Assembly: GCA_037974665.1 (NCBI GenBank)
Contig: CM075770.1
Coordinates: 2,244,501 to 2,308,500 of the forward strand
DNA length: 64,000 nt
Direction: 5' to 3'
DNA from: Ehretia macrophylla
Lineage: Eukaryota; Streptophyta; Magnoliopsida; Boraginales; Ehretiaceae
How positions within the stretch are numbered: position 1 is the stretch's first letter; each line of letters opens with the position of its first letter. Made by a program: the position numbers and the translations under genes. The notes beneath the pieces were generated by a model, which was given only the letters and a program-made list of their open reading frames with translations, did no database searches and was not told where the DNA came from. Shown one piece after another: positions 35,774 through 47,224 of the stretch.

Positions 35774-36950
35774 GTTGATGACAAATCCTGAGGTGCAGCT
35801 TTTTGCAAAAATGGTTCTATGAGTCTGCAATTATGGAGCATGATAATCAAGTGAAAAGTTTTAATTAGCTGGAGGACTGACACCATACAAGAATACATTA
35901 TTGGATATCTTTCAGATCAATCAAAAAAAAAAAAAGGAAGAAAATAACCTAATTATATGAATTTTTTCTATAGATGTATACCGCTTATTGTACTGTAATT
36001 AATTCTATTTTTAATAAAATGATTTACTAGCCAAAGAAGAATGTTTGGCTTAGGTAGAGATTGTTAAGGTTTCACCAGAAGATCCGAAAACGGAAAAATG
36101 TCATTTTCTCTTGACCCTACGAGGTTATAGTACCCTTAAAAAAGTCTAATCTGTCAACTAGTTGACCATTTGCAATTACTTGGACCATTCGCAATTACCC
36201 TTTGCCCATCCCTAATTAAAGCTCTATTTCTTATGTAGATTTGCTTGACCTAATTTTTAGATATTTAAAAGTAGGTATTGTGTGTTTAAAAATTGAAATT
36301 AATTTATTTGATTCATTCTTGAAAGACCTTTTACTTGAAAGCAAAAGCTAAAAAATGTAAAAATAAAATGCTCCAAGTTGAAGCTTTTCAAAAAAATAAT
36401 TTGCAAAACTACTTTTACATAATGGGAAAGTTATTTTTTTTTTCTCTCTCAAATATGCCTCTTTATATTTATGAAAACCCAACATTGCCCTCAAAATTTC
36501 TAAAAGCCTAATATTGCCCAACATACGTCAAACAATCAACGGTTTTAATTTGTTCAACAATACTTTTAACCAAAACTTTACTATTAAACGCTCTATACAA
36601 CTCGAAAGCTAAAATTTGAAACGCTAAGAGTTCAACGTCAATATAATTTGAAATGCTCGTCAATATAATTTGAAATGCTAGCTGCATGATGAAATGCTTC
36701 AATACTGTTTCTTATACGCATTACTTTAAAACAAGAAAAGAAAAAAAGACAAAGAAGCTTAGTTAAACACCAACTAAATCAATTTAATGTCTCTTGATCT
36801 TGTGCCTTAAATCTTTCTTTGATCCTCAATTCCACTGGAGTATATATTCATGAGCCCCAAAAATTATCTCGATCCGTGATTTTAGGTTAGCGGCACGCTT
36901 TGCCCTATATATGTTTGTTCAGAATATTCGTGCTGCAACTCCTAACCCAA

Positions 36951-37555
36951 AGTCGCTACTCCACCAGCCAAGAATCCAAAATATCCGATTAAAAAATGTC
37001 AAGAATCGAGAGCGTATTGACTGGACAGAAAATGGAAAAGAAGATAAAGCTAAATTTTTTTCTTTAAGTGCCATATCTACTTTTTTCTTTTCTTGTATTT
37101 AAAAACATTCAGACAAGATTTTAGATGTACAAAACTTATGAAGGAGATGATTCTTAAAATGACATGCTCAAATGTATATAATTGACCTCAGTTAGTGTCA
37201 CGAGGACTAATTTAGTTTGATTTGATTTGATTCGAAAACAATGTTCTCTCATTGTATGTGGCATGTTAGAGGATCCGCCTAGCTCATAAATGGCGTCTAT
37301 TTTCTAAAACCAGCAAATTTGACAAGCCTGGCTTAGTGAAATATTTGGTGGCAAATTCCGAGTGGAATTTTTCTTTTTTGATTATATGGGCAATTTCAAA
37401 GTCTTTGGTATAAGGCCATGACTCCAACTCTTTCGGTACTCTTATGGTATGGTGTCCCCAGGGGGCTTCCACGCCATAGAAGATAATAATGAAGGCTCAA
37501 CAAGTGATTAATATAGGGGCAAACGTGGAGTTATAGTTCCACTGGTATTATTTTA

Positions 37556-37589
<34 letters not shown>

Positions 37590-38640
37590 TATTTTAAGAC
37601 TATTTTTAGTATGAAATTAAGATAAATTATTCTTCAGTGACCTCAATATTTAAAGTATTCTTAGTTTGGAAAATAAATTAACTCTCACTGAAAACAAATT
37701 ATTGTGTTATAATAGCTTCGCTGAAAAGAAACAAAAAAAAAAAAAACCTAAGTCCCAACCCTAGATTAATACCTGAGTTTTCGTAGGGCAGAATGATTTC
37801 TGCTAACACTTTTTCATGGCTAGGAAATTTCATATATATATATATGTGCAGCCCTACTGTAATCGAAATAATGCCATTCAATGTCTTGTTTTTTTATCCA
37901 ATAAGGCATAAAGAATGGCTAAATATTTTTATAAAGTTAAAAGTATTCTTTAATTGTTTGGCAAAAGGGGAAGCTAGAAGACTGGTTTTAGTATAAAATT
38001 ACTAATCAACACATATGGCTTTATGAGCATGAAGTTACATGCATAGAGCAGGTGAACTTTGACAGGCTTTTACAATGTCTTATTAGTTGTAAACAACTTT
38101 GAAAGGCCATGGAGGAAACCTAGTGGAAATTGGTCACAATTACTTTATAGTGGTGCTTCAAATATTTCTATTAGGCCATGGAGGAAACCATGGAATGCAG
38201 TCTTAACAGATTAAATAATGCTACATTGAGATTGTACGTACAACGATACTTGAAATATTGAATAACCAGGAAAATTCAACTAATTAACATAAAATATATA
38301 TATACATCCAGGTTTGCAACAAGGGTTCCAAACCTAGCTTGTTGATTAATAGGACAATTCACGCTTACATTTTTTGTATTGAAATATATATTGATATATA
38401 TATTTTTGTCATCAATCCATTCTAGTGTGACTGCATTCTATACTGAAATAATAATACCCTAAAATTCAATTTGATGAAAGTGATGAATTGAAAAAAAGTC
38501 ATATATATGTTATCTTATGATATTTTTTTATTTAAAAATAGATTTAAGCCAATATTATATCACATACAAAAAATGTTCAAATCTTATAATTTGATGTCTA
38601 GTCCAATGGGTAGTTTCCAAAAAAAAAAAAAAAAGTCGTC
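36951..38640 (+). repeat. DUF761 duplication unit 3, left piece
   Basis: It starts CTCCACCAGCCAAGAATCCA and repeats the left half of units 1 and 2 (CATTATATGG-like, GGGCAGAATGATTTCTG, GCATGAAGTTACATGC). The unit then stops and the unrelated duplicated block with the tRNA begins. The rest of unit 3 lies at 50420-54600. A long TA run sits at 37558-37587. No gene is seen. Confidence 0.6.
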
Positions 38641-39438
38641 TAATGCAATTGCATCTTCTTTTTTTTTTGAATAAAAATACTGCCCATATTAGTTTGTTGT
38701 ATTAACATAACATAGACTGTATTTCGATCGTTGTAACGTATTGTTTGTATGATTCTCTCATCAAGATAATTTTTTAAAGTAGAATATCTTATATTAATCG
38801 ATCTATTATATTTTTAAACTAAAAAAAATTCTTGATTTAATATTCTGATACTAAATCAATTAAAAGTTAAGTGAATCGATAAAAAAAAAGTTCTCAAATC
38901 ACTACTTTGACTAATAAAGACCCAATGACTACTAAATTACTTTAATGGAGGATACTTGGTCTATTTGAAAGTTAACTTATTTGGTAAAAGTGCTTATAAC
39001 ATTCTTTGAGCTCATTCCAAAAGTTTATTTTAAACTTCGCCTTTTGTCAAGGTTTTATCTTTGGTAATAGTAGTGTCCTAATTTTGGATAAAAACAAGGA
39101 AGTAACGTCGTTAAATATATAAGATTATTTATATATGAATTTGAGATATCATGATATTCTAAAAATTTATTAATCCTTATTTTTTAAAGCTTGTGAGCAC
39201 TTTCATTTCAAGTCAATTGTATCATACATATTCACAAAATTCTTTCACTAAAAATTTAATAAAATATAAGTACATAGAGTGTTTTCATTACATTAAGTTC
39301 AAAATTGCTATTTGTTGCAGCTTATAAAATCACTGAACATTTAGATTAGGTCATGGACTCTAAAGCTCAGCTTTTGGTCCGCTTTTCTTCTATTTCTTAT
39401 TAGTGAAGAAAGCTAATACGAGACAGCGTTAAACAAAA

Positions 39439-39511
39439 GCCCGTCTAGCTCAGTCGGTAGAGCGCAAGGCTCTTAACCTTGTGGTCGTGGGTTCGAGCCC
39501 CACGGTGGGCG
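39439..39511 (+). tRNA. tRNA-Lys (anticodon CUU)
   Basis: The 73-nt sequence folds as a full cloverleaf. The acceptor arms GCCCGTC and GGTGGGC pair with two G-U pairs. The D-arm follows with TAGCTCAGTCGGTAGAGC, the anticodon stem is CAAGG/CCTTG around CTCTTAA (anticodon CTT), and the T-arm is GTGGGTTCGAGCCCCAC with an intact B box. T-rich sequence (GTTCTTTTC) follows as a pol III terminator. No intron. A damaged duplicate lies at 54950. Confidence 0.95.
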
Positions 39512-39766
39512 TTCTTTTCATTTTCAGTCATCATTTTTTATTTTGGTTATGCATCAAAGCCCGGAGTTGGATTATATTGCACTAAAAGCCACTATATATA
39601 GACTTGGCAAATTCTTCTTTTAAAACGAGGAATATATTGAATTCATTTTACTATAAAGCTATAACGATAGAACTCTATATCCACCATAGGCTATATAGAC
39701 TTGGCAAATTCTTAGTCGCCAATATTATCAGATCGAGTACTTTTTAATTTCTTTTTCTTTCCTTCT

Positions 39767-39922
39767 TTACATCTCAGTGTCGGATTCCAAACCCAAATCA
39801 TTGATCAGATGTGGATAATACTGTAATCTTTCCTGTATAGTTGGATGATATCCTTTACATTTACAACACAGCTCTTCAACACTATATTTTACATTTTCTA
39901 AAGCTAATATAATGCTGTCCAT
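39767..39922 (-). other. Protein-like 51-codon frame conserved in both blocks
   Basis: The minus frame encodes 51 residues starting MDSIILALENVKYSVEELCC and ending GLESDTEM. Its composition looks protein-like, with cysteines at CCKCKG. The block B copy (55417-55572) keeps the frame with changes D to G and T to I plus one silent change. A pyrimidine-rich stretch and AG precede it on minus, so it could be a last exon or a captured fragment. No family is recognised. Flanks are about equally conserved, so conservation alone does not prove coding. Confidence 0.3.
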
Positions 39923-39986
39923 CAGCTTTAGCGTAAAGCAGAAAAGAGAAAAAAAAAAAAAAAAGAGTTCAAGCAAGATTCACAAA

Positions 39987-40021
<35 letters not shown>

Positions 40022-40799
40022 CATTGTAATGCTGTTCATCAGCTTTAGTAAAGTAAGAAAAGCTAATATAAGATTGCAGAGCTTTGATGTGTATGTATAT
40101 ACCACTACAAGAAATTTCAGAAATGGAGACAACACACTTCTGTCTCCTTTCCGTCTCCAATATGAAAATGAGACGGAATGAAGACGAAACTTGGGCGTCA
40201 CCTATCGCACCGTCTCCAATTTTGAGTTTTGTCTCCGTTTCGTCTCAAATGGAGACGAAAAGATATCTCATCACCTTTCTGTCTCCCTCATATTTCCGTC
40301 TCCCTCACATTTCGTCTTCGTTTCGTCACATTTTTTTAATTCTTTTAAAAAAAATAATTTAAAATAAAAAAGTTATTAAATTCGGATTATGTCAAATTTT
40401 CTATAAAAATTGAATTTTTAAAAAAATTATACTAATTATATATATATATACACACAATATAATTACATATATGAAAAAAAAAATTAATAAAAAAATTTGA
40501 AATAATATATAATCAACTTATAATACATCTATATATACAATATATATATATATACAAATATGAAAGAAAAACAAAAATAAATCTGAATTTTTTTTAAAAA
40601 AAATCCTAAACTCATGATAAAACTACAAAAAATTATATATTTACCTAAATCTATCACTTATACACACGCACATATATATTTATAGATGAAAGGAAAAAAA
40701 ACTAAATAAAGCTGAAATTTTAAAAAATATATAAATAACAAATAAAGGAAAAAAAATAAAAAAATAAAATTGAAAAATAAAAAATTAAACAAAAACCCT

Positions 40800-41460
40800 A
40801 AAAAATAAACTAACATCTACCATCAAAATTGTATATATGCATATACCTAAATATATATATATATGTATAAAAATAAAAAAAAAACAGAAAAAAACAAAAC
40901 ACTACCCCAAAAAAAACGAAAATAAAAAAAAAACTTACATCTACATATTCAAAAAATAGGTATATACTTATATATATATATACATGTATAAAAAATATAT
41001 GTAAAAAAAAAACTGAAAAAATAAAACAGAAACCCCAAAAAACGAAAATAAAAAACAAACTTACATCTACATATTCAAAAAATAGGTATATATGCATATA
41101 TATATATATATATGTGTGTGTATAAAAAGAAAAAAAAACAGAAAAAAACAAAACACTACCCCAAAAAAAATGAAAAAAAAAAAAAAAACTTACATCTACA
41201 TATTCAAAAAATAGGTATATACTTATATATATATATACATGTATAAAAAATATATGTAAAAAAAAAAACTGAAAAAATAAAACAGAAACCCCAAAAAACG
41301 AAAATAAAAAACAAACTTACATCTACATATTCAAAAAATAGGTATATATGCATATATATAAAGAAAAAAAAACTGAAATAAGAAACCCAAAATAAAAACG
41401 AAAATAAAAAATAAACATACATCTACCAACAAAAAATAGGTATATATGCATATATATATA
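40800..41460. repeat. AT-rich tandem repeats inside the CACTA element
   Basis: The words TTACATCTACATATTCAAAA and AATAGGTATATA recur about every 120 bases, and a longer period of about 255 bases joins 40934 with 41189. Microsatellite TA runs separate them. The open frames here are low-complexity and not genes. Confidence 0.7.
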
Positions 41461-41618
41461 TATATATATATACTTATATATATATATGAATATACACAGT
41501 CATAAACACACACATACACATACATATATACATACTACTATACATATATATCTACATTTTCAACTATATCTACATATATTTATACATTTATATATACATA
41601 TATATCTAACCTTAATAT

Positions 41619-41720
41619 GGGGTGTGGGGGGGGGGGGGGGGGGGGAGGGGGGGAGGGAGGAGGGTAGAGGCGTGGGGGTAAGGGGTGGGGGATTGGGTGT
41701 TGTATATAGGGGAGAGGGGT
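41619..41720 (+). repeat. Poly-G and G-rich tract in the CACTA element
   Basis: A run of 20 G (41626-41645) is followed by several further runs of 3-7 G up to about 41716. Such sequence can form G-quadruplexes on the plus strand. It is an abrupt contrast to the surrounding AT repeats. Confidence 0.85.
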
Positions 41721-42409
41721 TTGGGTTTTATTTATGTAAAATTGGCTAAGGGCATGATCTGTACCCTCAGTCAATTTTTGCTGGGCCGTCTCCCAACTTT
41801 GGAGGTGAACCCATTAGGTTTGTCTCTTTTAAGGAAATGGACCCAATGGGTCTGTCTCTTTTGGTACGTCCCCTTTTTGCTTTATTGTTTTGTCTTTAAA
41901 TTTTATTAGTAATATTGTTTGTTTATTGGGGATTTTTTATAATTTTTTATTTATCATTATTAATTTATTTACTATTTATGTAGTAATTTAATTGTTACTT
42001 ATCATTGTTTAATTAAATTCTAAATTAAAATAAATTATTAATTAGTATATAAATTTTTTTATATAATTATTAAGTATCATTATTAGATTATTTAGTTATT
42101 TAAAATATTTTTTTTATTTAATTATTAAATGGGAAGATTAAATTCATACATATGTAACATTATATATTCAACACTAATTTATGTCTTCTATTCGTCTCAA
42201 TTTGGAGACAATTTGGAAATAGAACATGAATGTCGTCTCCAATTCGTCTCTGAAAGGAGACAAAAAGGAGACGGCATGGTTAAAGATATGTTATCCGTCT
42301 CCATTTCGTCTCATTTTTGGAGACGGAATGGAGATGAACATTGACATATTTTTTTGTCTTTGTTTAAATTTTCCCCCATAAAATTCAAAAAAAAAAAAAA
42401 AAAAAAAAA

Positions 42410-42444
<35 letters not shown>

Positions 42445-45400
42445 TGGAGACGGACCATCTATTTCATCTCCAAAAGGGAGACGAAACCAATTTTGGAGAC
42501 GGACCTTGGTTTCGTCTTCCTTTTGGACACGAAATAGATGGTCCGTCTCCAAATATGTATTTTTTTTTTGTTTGAATTTTTTGAGGGAAATTTAAACAAA
42601 TTTAAAAAAACATCTCAAGGGAGACAGAATGGAGACGAACCCATATAAACGTTTTTTCAATTTGTTTAAAATTTTTCCCAAAAAATTCAAACAAAAAAAT
42701 AATTATATTTTTAGAGACGGATCATCCATTTCGTCTCCAATTTTGGAGACGGAACCTTGGGTCCGCCTCCCTTTTGGAGACTGAACATTGTGTTCGTCTC
42801 CCTTTTGGAGACGGAATAGATGGTCCGTCTTCCTTTTGATAATTTTTTCGAGAAAAATTTATATAAATTAAAAAAAATATGTCAACGGTTCGTCTCTATT
42901 CTGTCTCCAATTGAGAGATGAAATAGAGACGGATAACATATATTCAAGCAATTTGTCTCCAATTCGTCTTTAAAAGGAGATGAATTAGAGACGACATTCA
43001 TGTTTCGTCTTCATTGAGAGATGATTTGGAGACGACACACCTAATCCGTCTCCAAACCGTCTCAAAATGGTCACTATTCATGTAGCGAAAGTTTCATCTC
43101 ATTTTCGTCACTTTTTTGACAATGAAAATGTGACGAGCAGTCACTTTTGACAATTTTTCTTGTAGTGTACCTCGTCCACATCAACACAGATAAGAGATCA
43201 TCATCCAGATGTGAATCTCTGCAACAAGTTCCAACAAAAGGGCCTCCACTTTTTCTTCTACTTTGAATTAATTTGAAACTTTCACAAAAGTCCCTTTAAC
43301 ATGTATGATCATATTGTTCAAGTACTAGCTAAGGCTGTCTCAAATCTTTTCTGTTAGTTTTGTTAAAGAGTTGATAAGAATAATATCAGAAAAATGGTTT
43401 TACCTGATCATCTAGCAGCATAAATCAAAGCCTCAAAAGCCTGAAGTTGTGGACTCGAGCTATTGTGACATTTCATCCTATTTTAATTCTATAAAAGATA
43501 TGTATATATTTTGTTTATAAATAATTTGGGCTCTTACTATTATCACCAAGGATTTAAATATGTTGGACCAGTTGATTAAGTACAATGAATTGACAAATTA
43601 GTAGTTGGATCTGTGTTGTTACAACTAGTATCAAAGTAGGCAATCAGGTGTAATGATCTCATATCGGGATCTCACTTTTAAAAGAGGTAATTCTTAAGTA
43701 TAAGAGATTTTTCCTCCTAATAGATTAATTTTTTGGATTGAACCTTTGAGGTTGAGTTGTTATATCATGTTAGTACTAGTTGGATGTGGGTCTAATAGTT
43801 GGACAAGATCATTATAGTTATACTTTAATCATCACAAATAGTATGAGAGCAGTCTGTCAAACTAGTAATTAGATTGGATCGTTACAGTTATACCTTACGA
43901 ATATAAGACGATCAAAGAAGAATAAATTTGAAGAGTTTTTTTTTTTTTCGTAGTGCTACGTGCCTATTCTTCTTTGCCCTTTTCTCTTTCACTTTCTGGT
44001 TTTGGGATAATAGAGCCTCTAGTATAATATCTATCAGTAGATAAAAGCTAGCAAGCAACAAAGCTTTCATCTTTTCCCAGCAAGTAACACTTGTATAATA
44101 CTACAATTTACAATCTTTATATTTGTCTTTATATACGTTCATAGTCATAGATCTAGCCAAATGTCACAAAATATATGGTTTCTTTTTCTTGGTGATACAG
44201 CTACAGTGACCAGTAACTGAATATTCAAAAGTTTCATGGGACCTAGAAAGCCGTATTATGAATCATTAGAAGTATTTTCTCTTTTGCATAGCAAAGTAAA
44301 GAGAGAGATCTCATTTGTGAATTCTTCGAGTTCAATAATTGAGCACTATATTTCCACAAAGTCCTTCTATGAAGTCGCTTTTGTGTTAATCGCATTTTAT
44401 GATTTCAAAAGTTGTGCTCTTCTCAACTTGTAAGAACGACTAGTTCCATTCAAATTGTATTTTTTGACAAGTCATGGCCAATCCTAATGAAAACAGTAAC
44501 ACAACGGAAAAGTTGTCTTGTCGTGTGATGAGCATATATTCAAGTAGTGAAAATGACATCTAGTAAAATGCAAGATGAGATTGTGTGACAATTCAAGAAT
44601 CAGTACTTTAACTTTTTCTCGAACCCAGTACATAGCGAGAATTTCTTGTATTAAGCTTCTTTAATATGTATAACCTCCAATTATAATGAAAACCTTAAAG
44701 CAACTGGAAAGTTGTTGTCTTGTGATTTATAATAGACTCAACAATGAATTCATTTTTTTTTTCGAATCCTGGACATAACAAAAATTTTCTGTATTAAACT
44801 TTCTTTAACGGGTAACCTCAAATTATATGGGGTTACCATAATTTCATATGTGACTTGGCGAACCTAATAGTATCACACTAACACATTCAAGCCTGGCCTG
44901 TGGCCATACTTGATGGTACACTCACACACCATTGATCAAAAGTGAAACCACAATTTGTCTTTCATGGATCAACATTATATAGTTGGTGGGAAATTTGGGG
45001 AAAGCTTAGCATGAAAGACATGTAACTTTCCAAAAAGTCTCCACTTTTGCATGCCACCTTCCCACCTTCAACAGCCTTTTATTGCTTAATGGTTATAAAA
45101 CTGGGAGTAATAATGCATTAGTTTGAGAAGCTTGTTTCCTTTGAACAACTTTTAATGCCACAACGGGCAGATATTATGTATGTCTATAGTAGTTGTCTTG
45201 GTCATCGGATAAGCTTTTAGCAAACAAAATAATGTTCTTGATTCATATTTAAACCATATTGTATATCTCTTAATTTCTCCCTCAATTAGTAAAATATAAA
45301 TGCCCACATCAACACCTTATATAATTTTCTTACTTTTAGAAATAACATTTTACTAGTTTCAGTAGGTCCCTACGGCCTTGATATGTGCAATTCAGTGATT

Positions 45401-45894
45401 CACCATTTTTATGTATAGGAGATATTAATTAAGTAAATAAAACCCGCTCTTTAATAGATTGAATATTTGATGAAGTGAATAATGTATTCAATATGATATT
45501 GGAGCCAGATCTTAAAAAGAAGAAATTGAGTTCAAGTGTCATTTCAGCCTTTGAAAAAGTATTTTCACGTGAGGATCGAGTATGTTGAAGATATTATATA
45601 ATAAACAAAATTATTCTCTAATATTTTATGTTTGTAGACCAAGTGATGTTTCCATACTAAGTATATAACATTTCAATGACATATATAAAACTAAATTTTG
45701 TACATATAAACTTGACAATATTGTATAAATATAAAGTATGGCAGAAACCTTTTTGATTCAATGAGTAAATTATATATATAATATTTCTTGGAGCTTCTAG
45801 AAATTTTTAAAATTGTATAGATATTTGATTGATTGTAATCACCTTAATTGAGGGATATAATTGATATGAATCCCTTGATTGATGGTGAATTTTG

Positions 45895-47224
45895 TGTTGA
45901 GAAACATACATGATAATTTAAAATAATAAATTATGCAGCGGTATAATTACACATATCTGTTCATAGTTATTTACTCAGATTTATAATAGACATTAAGTTT
46001 AATCTAATTAAATTTAAACTAGAGTTCTAGTATTACCTCTAATGCGAAATCAAAAAATGATTCTGAGACGAGCTTTCCAAACGTAAAACCTCCAAGAGTA
46101 ATTCACACGAGATTCGCGCTATCAATTGGATTTAGCCCCCACTAGAGCTTTTAAAGAAAACCAATTATCTAATTACTACAAGTCCATTAAATTAATATTA
46201 GGACAATCCTAAAATTAATTTAATTACTTTCTCTAATCAATTAATTCACTAATCTATTTTCTGTGTGACCCCTTGAGTTCATAATTAATTGGCAGCGAAT
46301 ATTAATCCAATTAATATTTAATTAGAACCCTTTCTAATTAATTTTGCAAATCGTGAGTTACACCTAACAGTATATCGTTATTACCCAATCAATAATGAAA
46401 TGCAAATATAAGAACCCTTTCAATAAGTAATTTCCATGCAATCAATTCCTTCTGTCTAAATCATCCCGATTGAGCTAGAGTCATTGATAGGATTATCAAA
46501 CTCTATTACTCAATTATATGTTCAAATTTATTTAATCAGTAACTTATGAATAATTCGTGGAACGACTTTCACTATTCTACAATGGCCAATGATTTATAGT
46601 TACTCAATTAATTGATCGCATTGGATCCCTAATTGACAAATTATGTATCTGCACACACCTATCTCCATGCAGGAATAGATCGTAATCATTGAGTACACTA
46701 CCCAATCCATGCTTAGGACCAATTTAATTGCACTATCAAATTACGGTATTCCTAACACAAGATAACCGTGGTGTCTGATCAGGTCTAAGGACTACACTAT
46801 TACATTATACAATGAATTATTAACTAATCCACGTAATTCGTTGTATAGCGGTCATATCCAGTCACTTGTTCTCAACAAGTTACTTATACATTTACTTTAA
46901 CGATATGAGACTAATCGCCTAAATCAATATATCATATTATTTGGATAGTAGACTTTAATCCAATCTATCCGGATAAACTTACGTCCAATTAATTTATCCT
47001 ACGATTGGAGACTACCTTTTAGAATGTATTTATGAATATAGATTTTGTCATTCATATTCTTACCCTTAAAGATAAAATCTATAAATATTATTCTAAGGAC
47101 TCTTCTTTAAATAATTAATCGCATTAATTATTATTTAAATAAACTGTCTACATTAAATAAATAATACATTATCCAATTTTCAAAAAAATACATTTAATTA
47201 GCTTTTACAGCATCTAATCTAACA
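45895..47224 (-). mobile_element. Probable solo LTR (Copia-like), 1330 bp
   Basis: Read on minus it starts TGTTAGATTAGATGCTG and ends GTATGTTTCTCAACA, the TG…CA border of an LTR. Flanks TTTTG (45890-45894) and TCTTG (47225-47229) look like a 5-bp target duplication with one change. No internal retrotransposon coding or primer-binding site adjoins it, so the element has probably been reduced to one LTR by recombination. The Copia assignment is from general LTR style only. Confidence 0.6.

Larger units (their letters stand above)
31144..36950 (+). repeat. DUF761 segmental duplication unit 2
   Basis: Same landmark order as unit 1: AATGTCAAGAATT, CATTTGGTGGCAAATTC, AATGCCACTCAAAG, GCATGAAGTTACATTCATGG, CCCCACATAACTTTT, the DUF761 gene at 35171 and CAGAATATTCGTGCTGCAAC. 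It lacks the foldback element at 23339 and the hAT element at 30193. No gene other than DUF761 is seen in it. Confidence 0.7.
40103..43167. mobile_element. Non-autonomous CACTA (En/Spm) element, 3065 bp, TSD TAC
   Basis: It starts CACTACAAGAAATTTC and ends TTTTTCTTGTAGTG, the classic CACTA terminal inverted repeats. The trinucleotide TAC flanks it (40100-40102 and 43168-43170). Block B has the empty site TATACCTCATCCACG (about 55722). Both subterminal zones are full of short GGAGACGG / CGTCTCC words in both orientations, the kind of array bound by CACTA accessory proteins. The middle is AT-rich tandem repeat and a G-rich tract. No transposase frame is present, so it would need help in trans. 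Confidence 0.93.
38650..45760 (+). repeat. Duplicated block, copy A
   Basis: This block recurs at about 54090-58760. Shared sequence includes ATCACTACTTTGACTAA, the tRNA-Lys, GTCGGATTCCAAACCCAAAT, AGCAAGCAACAAAGC and GGCCTGTGGCCATACTTGAT. Locally the copies differ at only a few per cent of positions, with many indels. Copy A alone carries the CACTA element. Outside the tRNA and CACTA no gene is recognised. Confidence 0.75.

Noticed and set aside
40810-41525. Minus-strand frames of 60-110 codons rich in F, Y and I
   Set aside because: They are translations of AT microsatellite and tandem repeats inside the CACTA element.
44236-44433. Frame MGPRKPYYESLEV… also seen at 56712
   Set aside because: It is kept in both blocks only because the whole block is recently duplicated. 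The frames diverge at the C-terminus and no domain or start context supports a gene.
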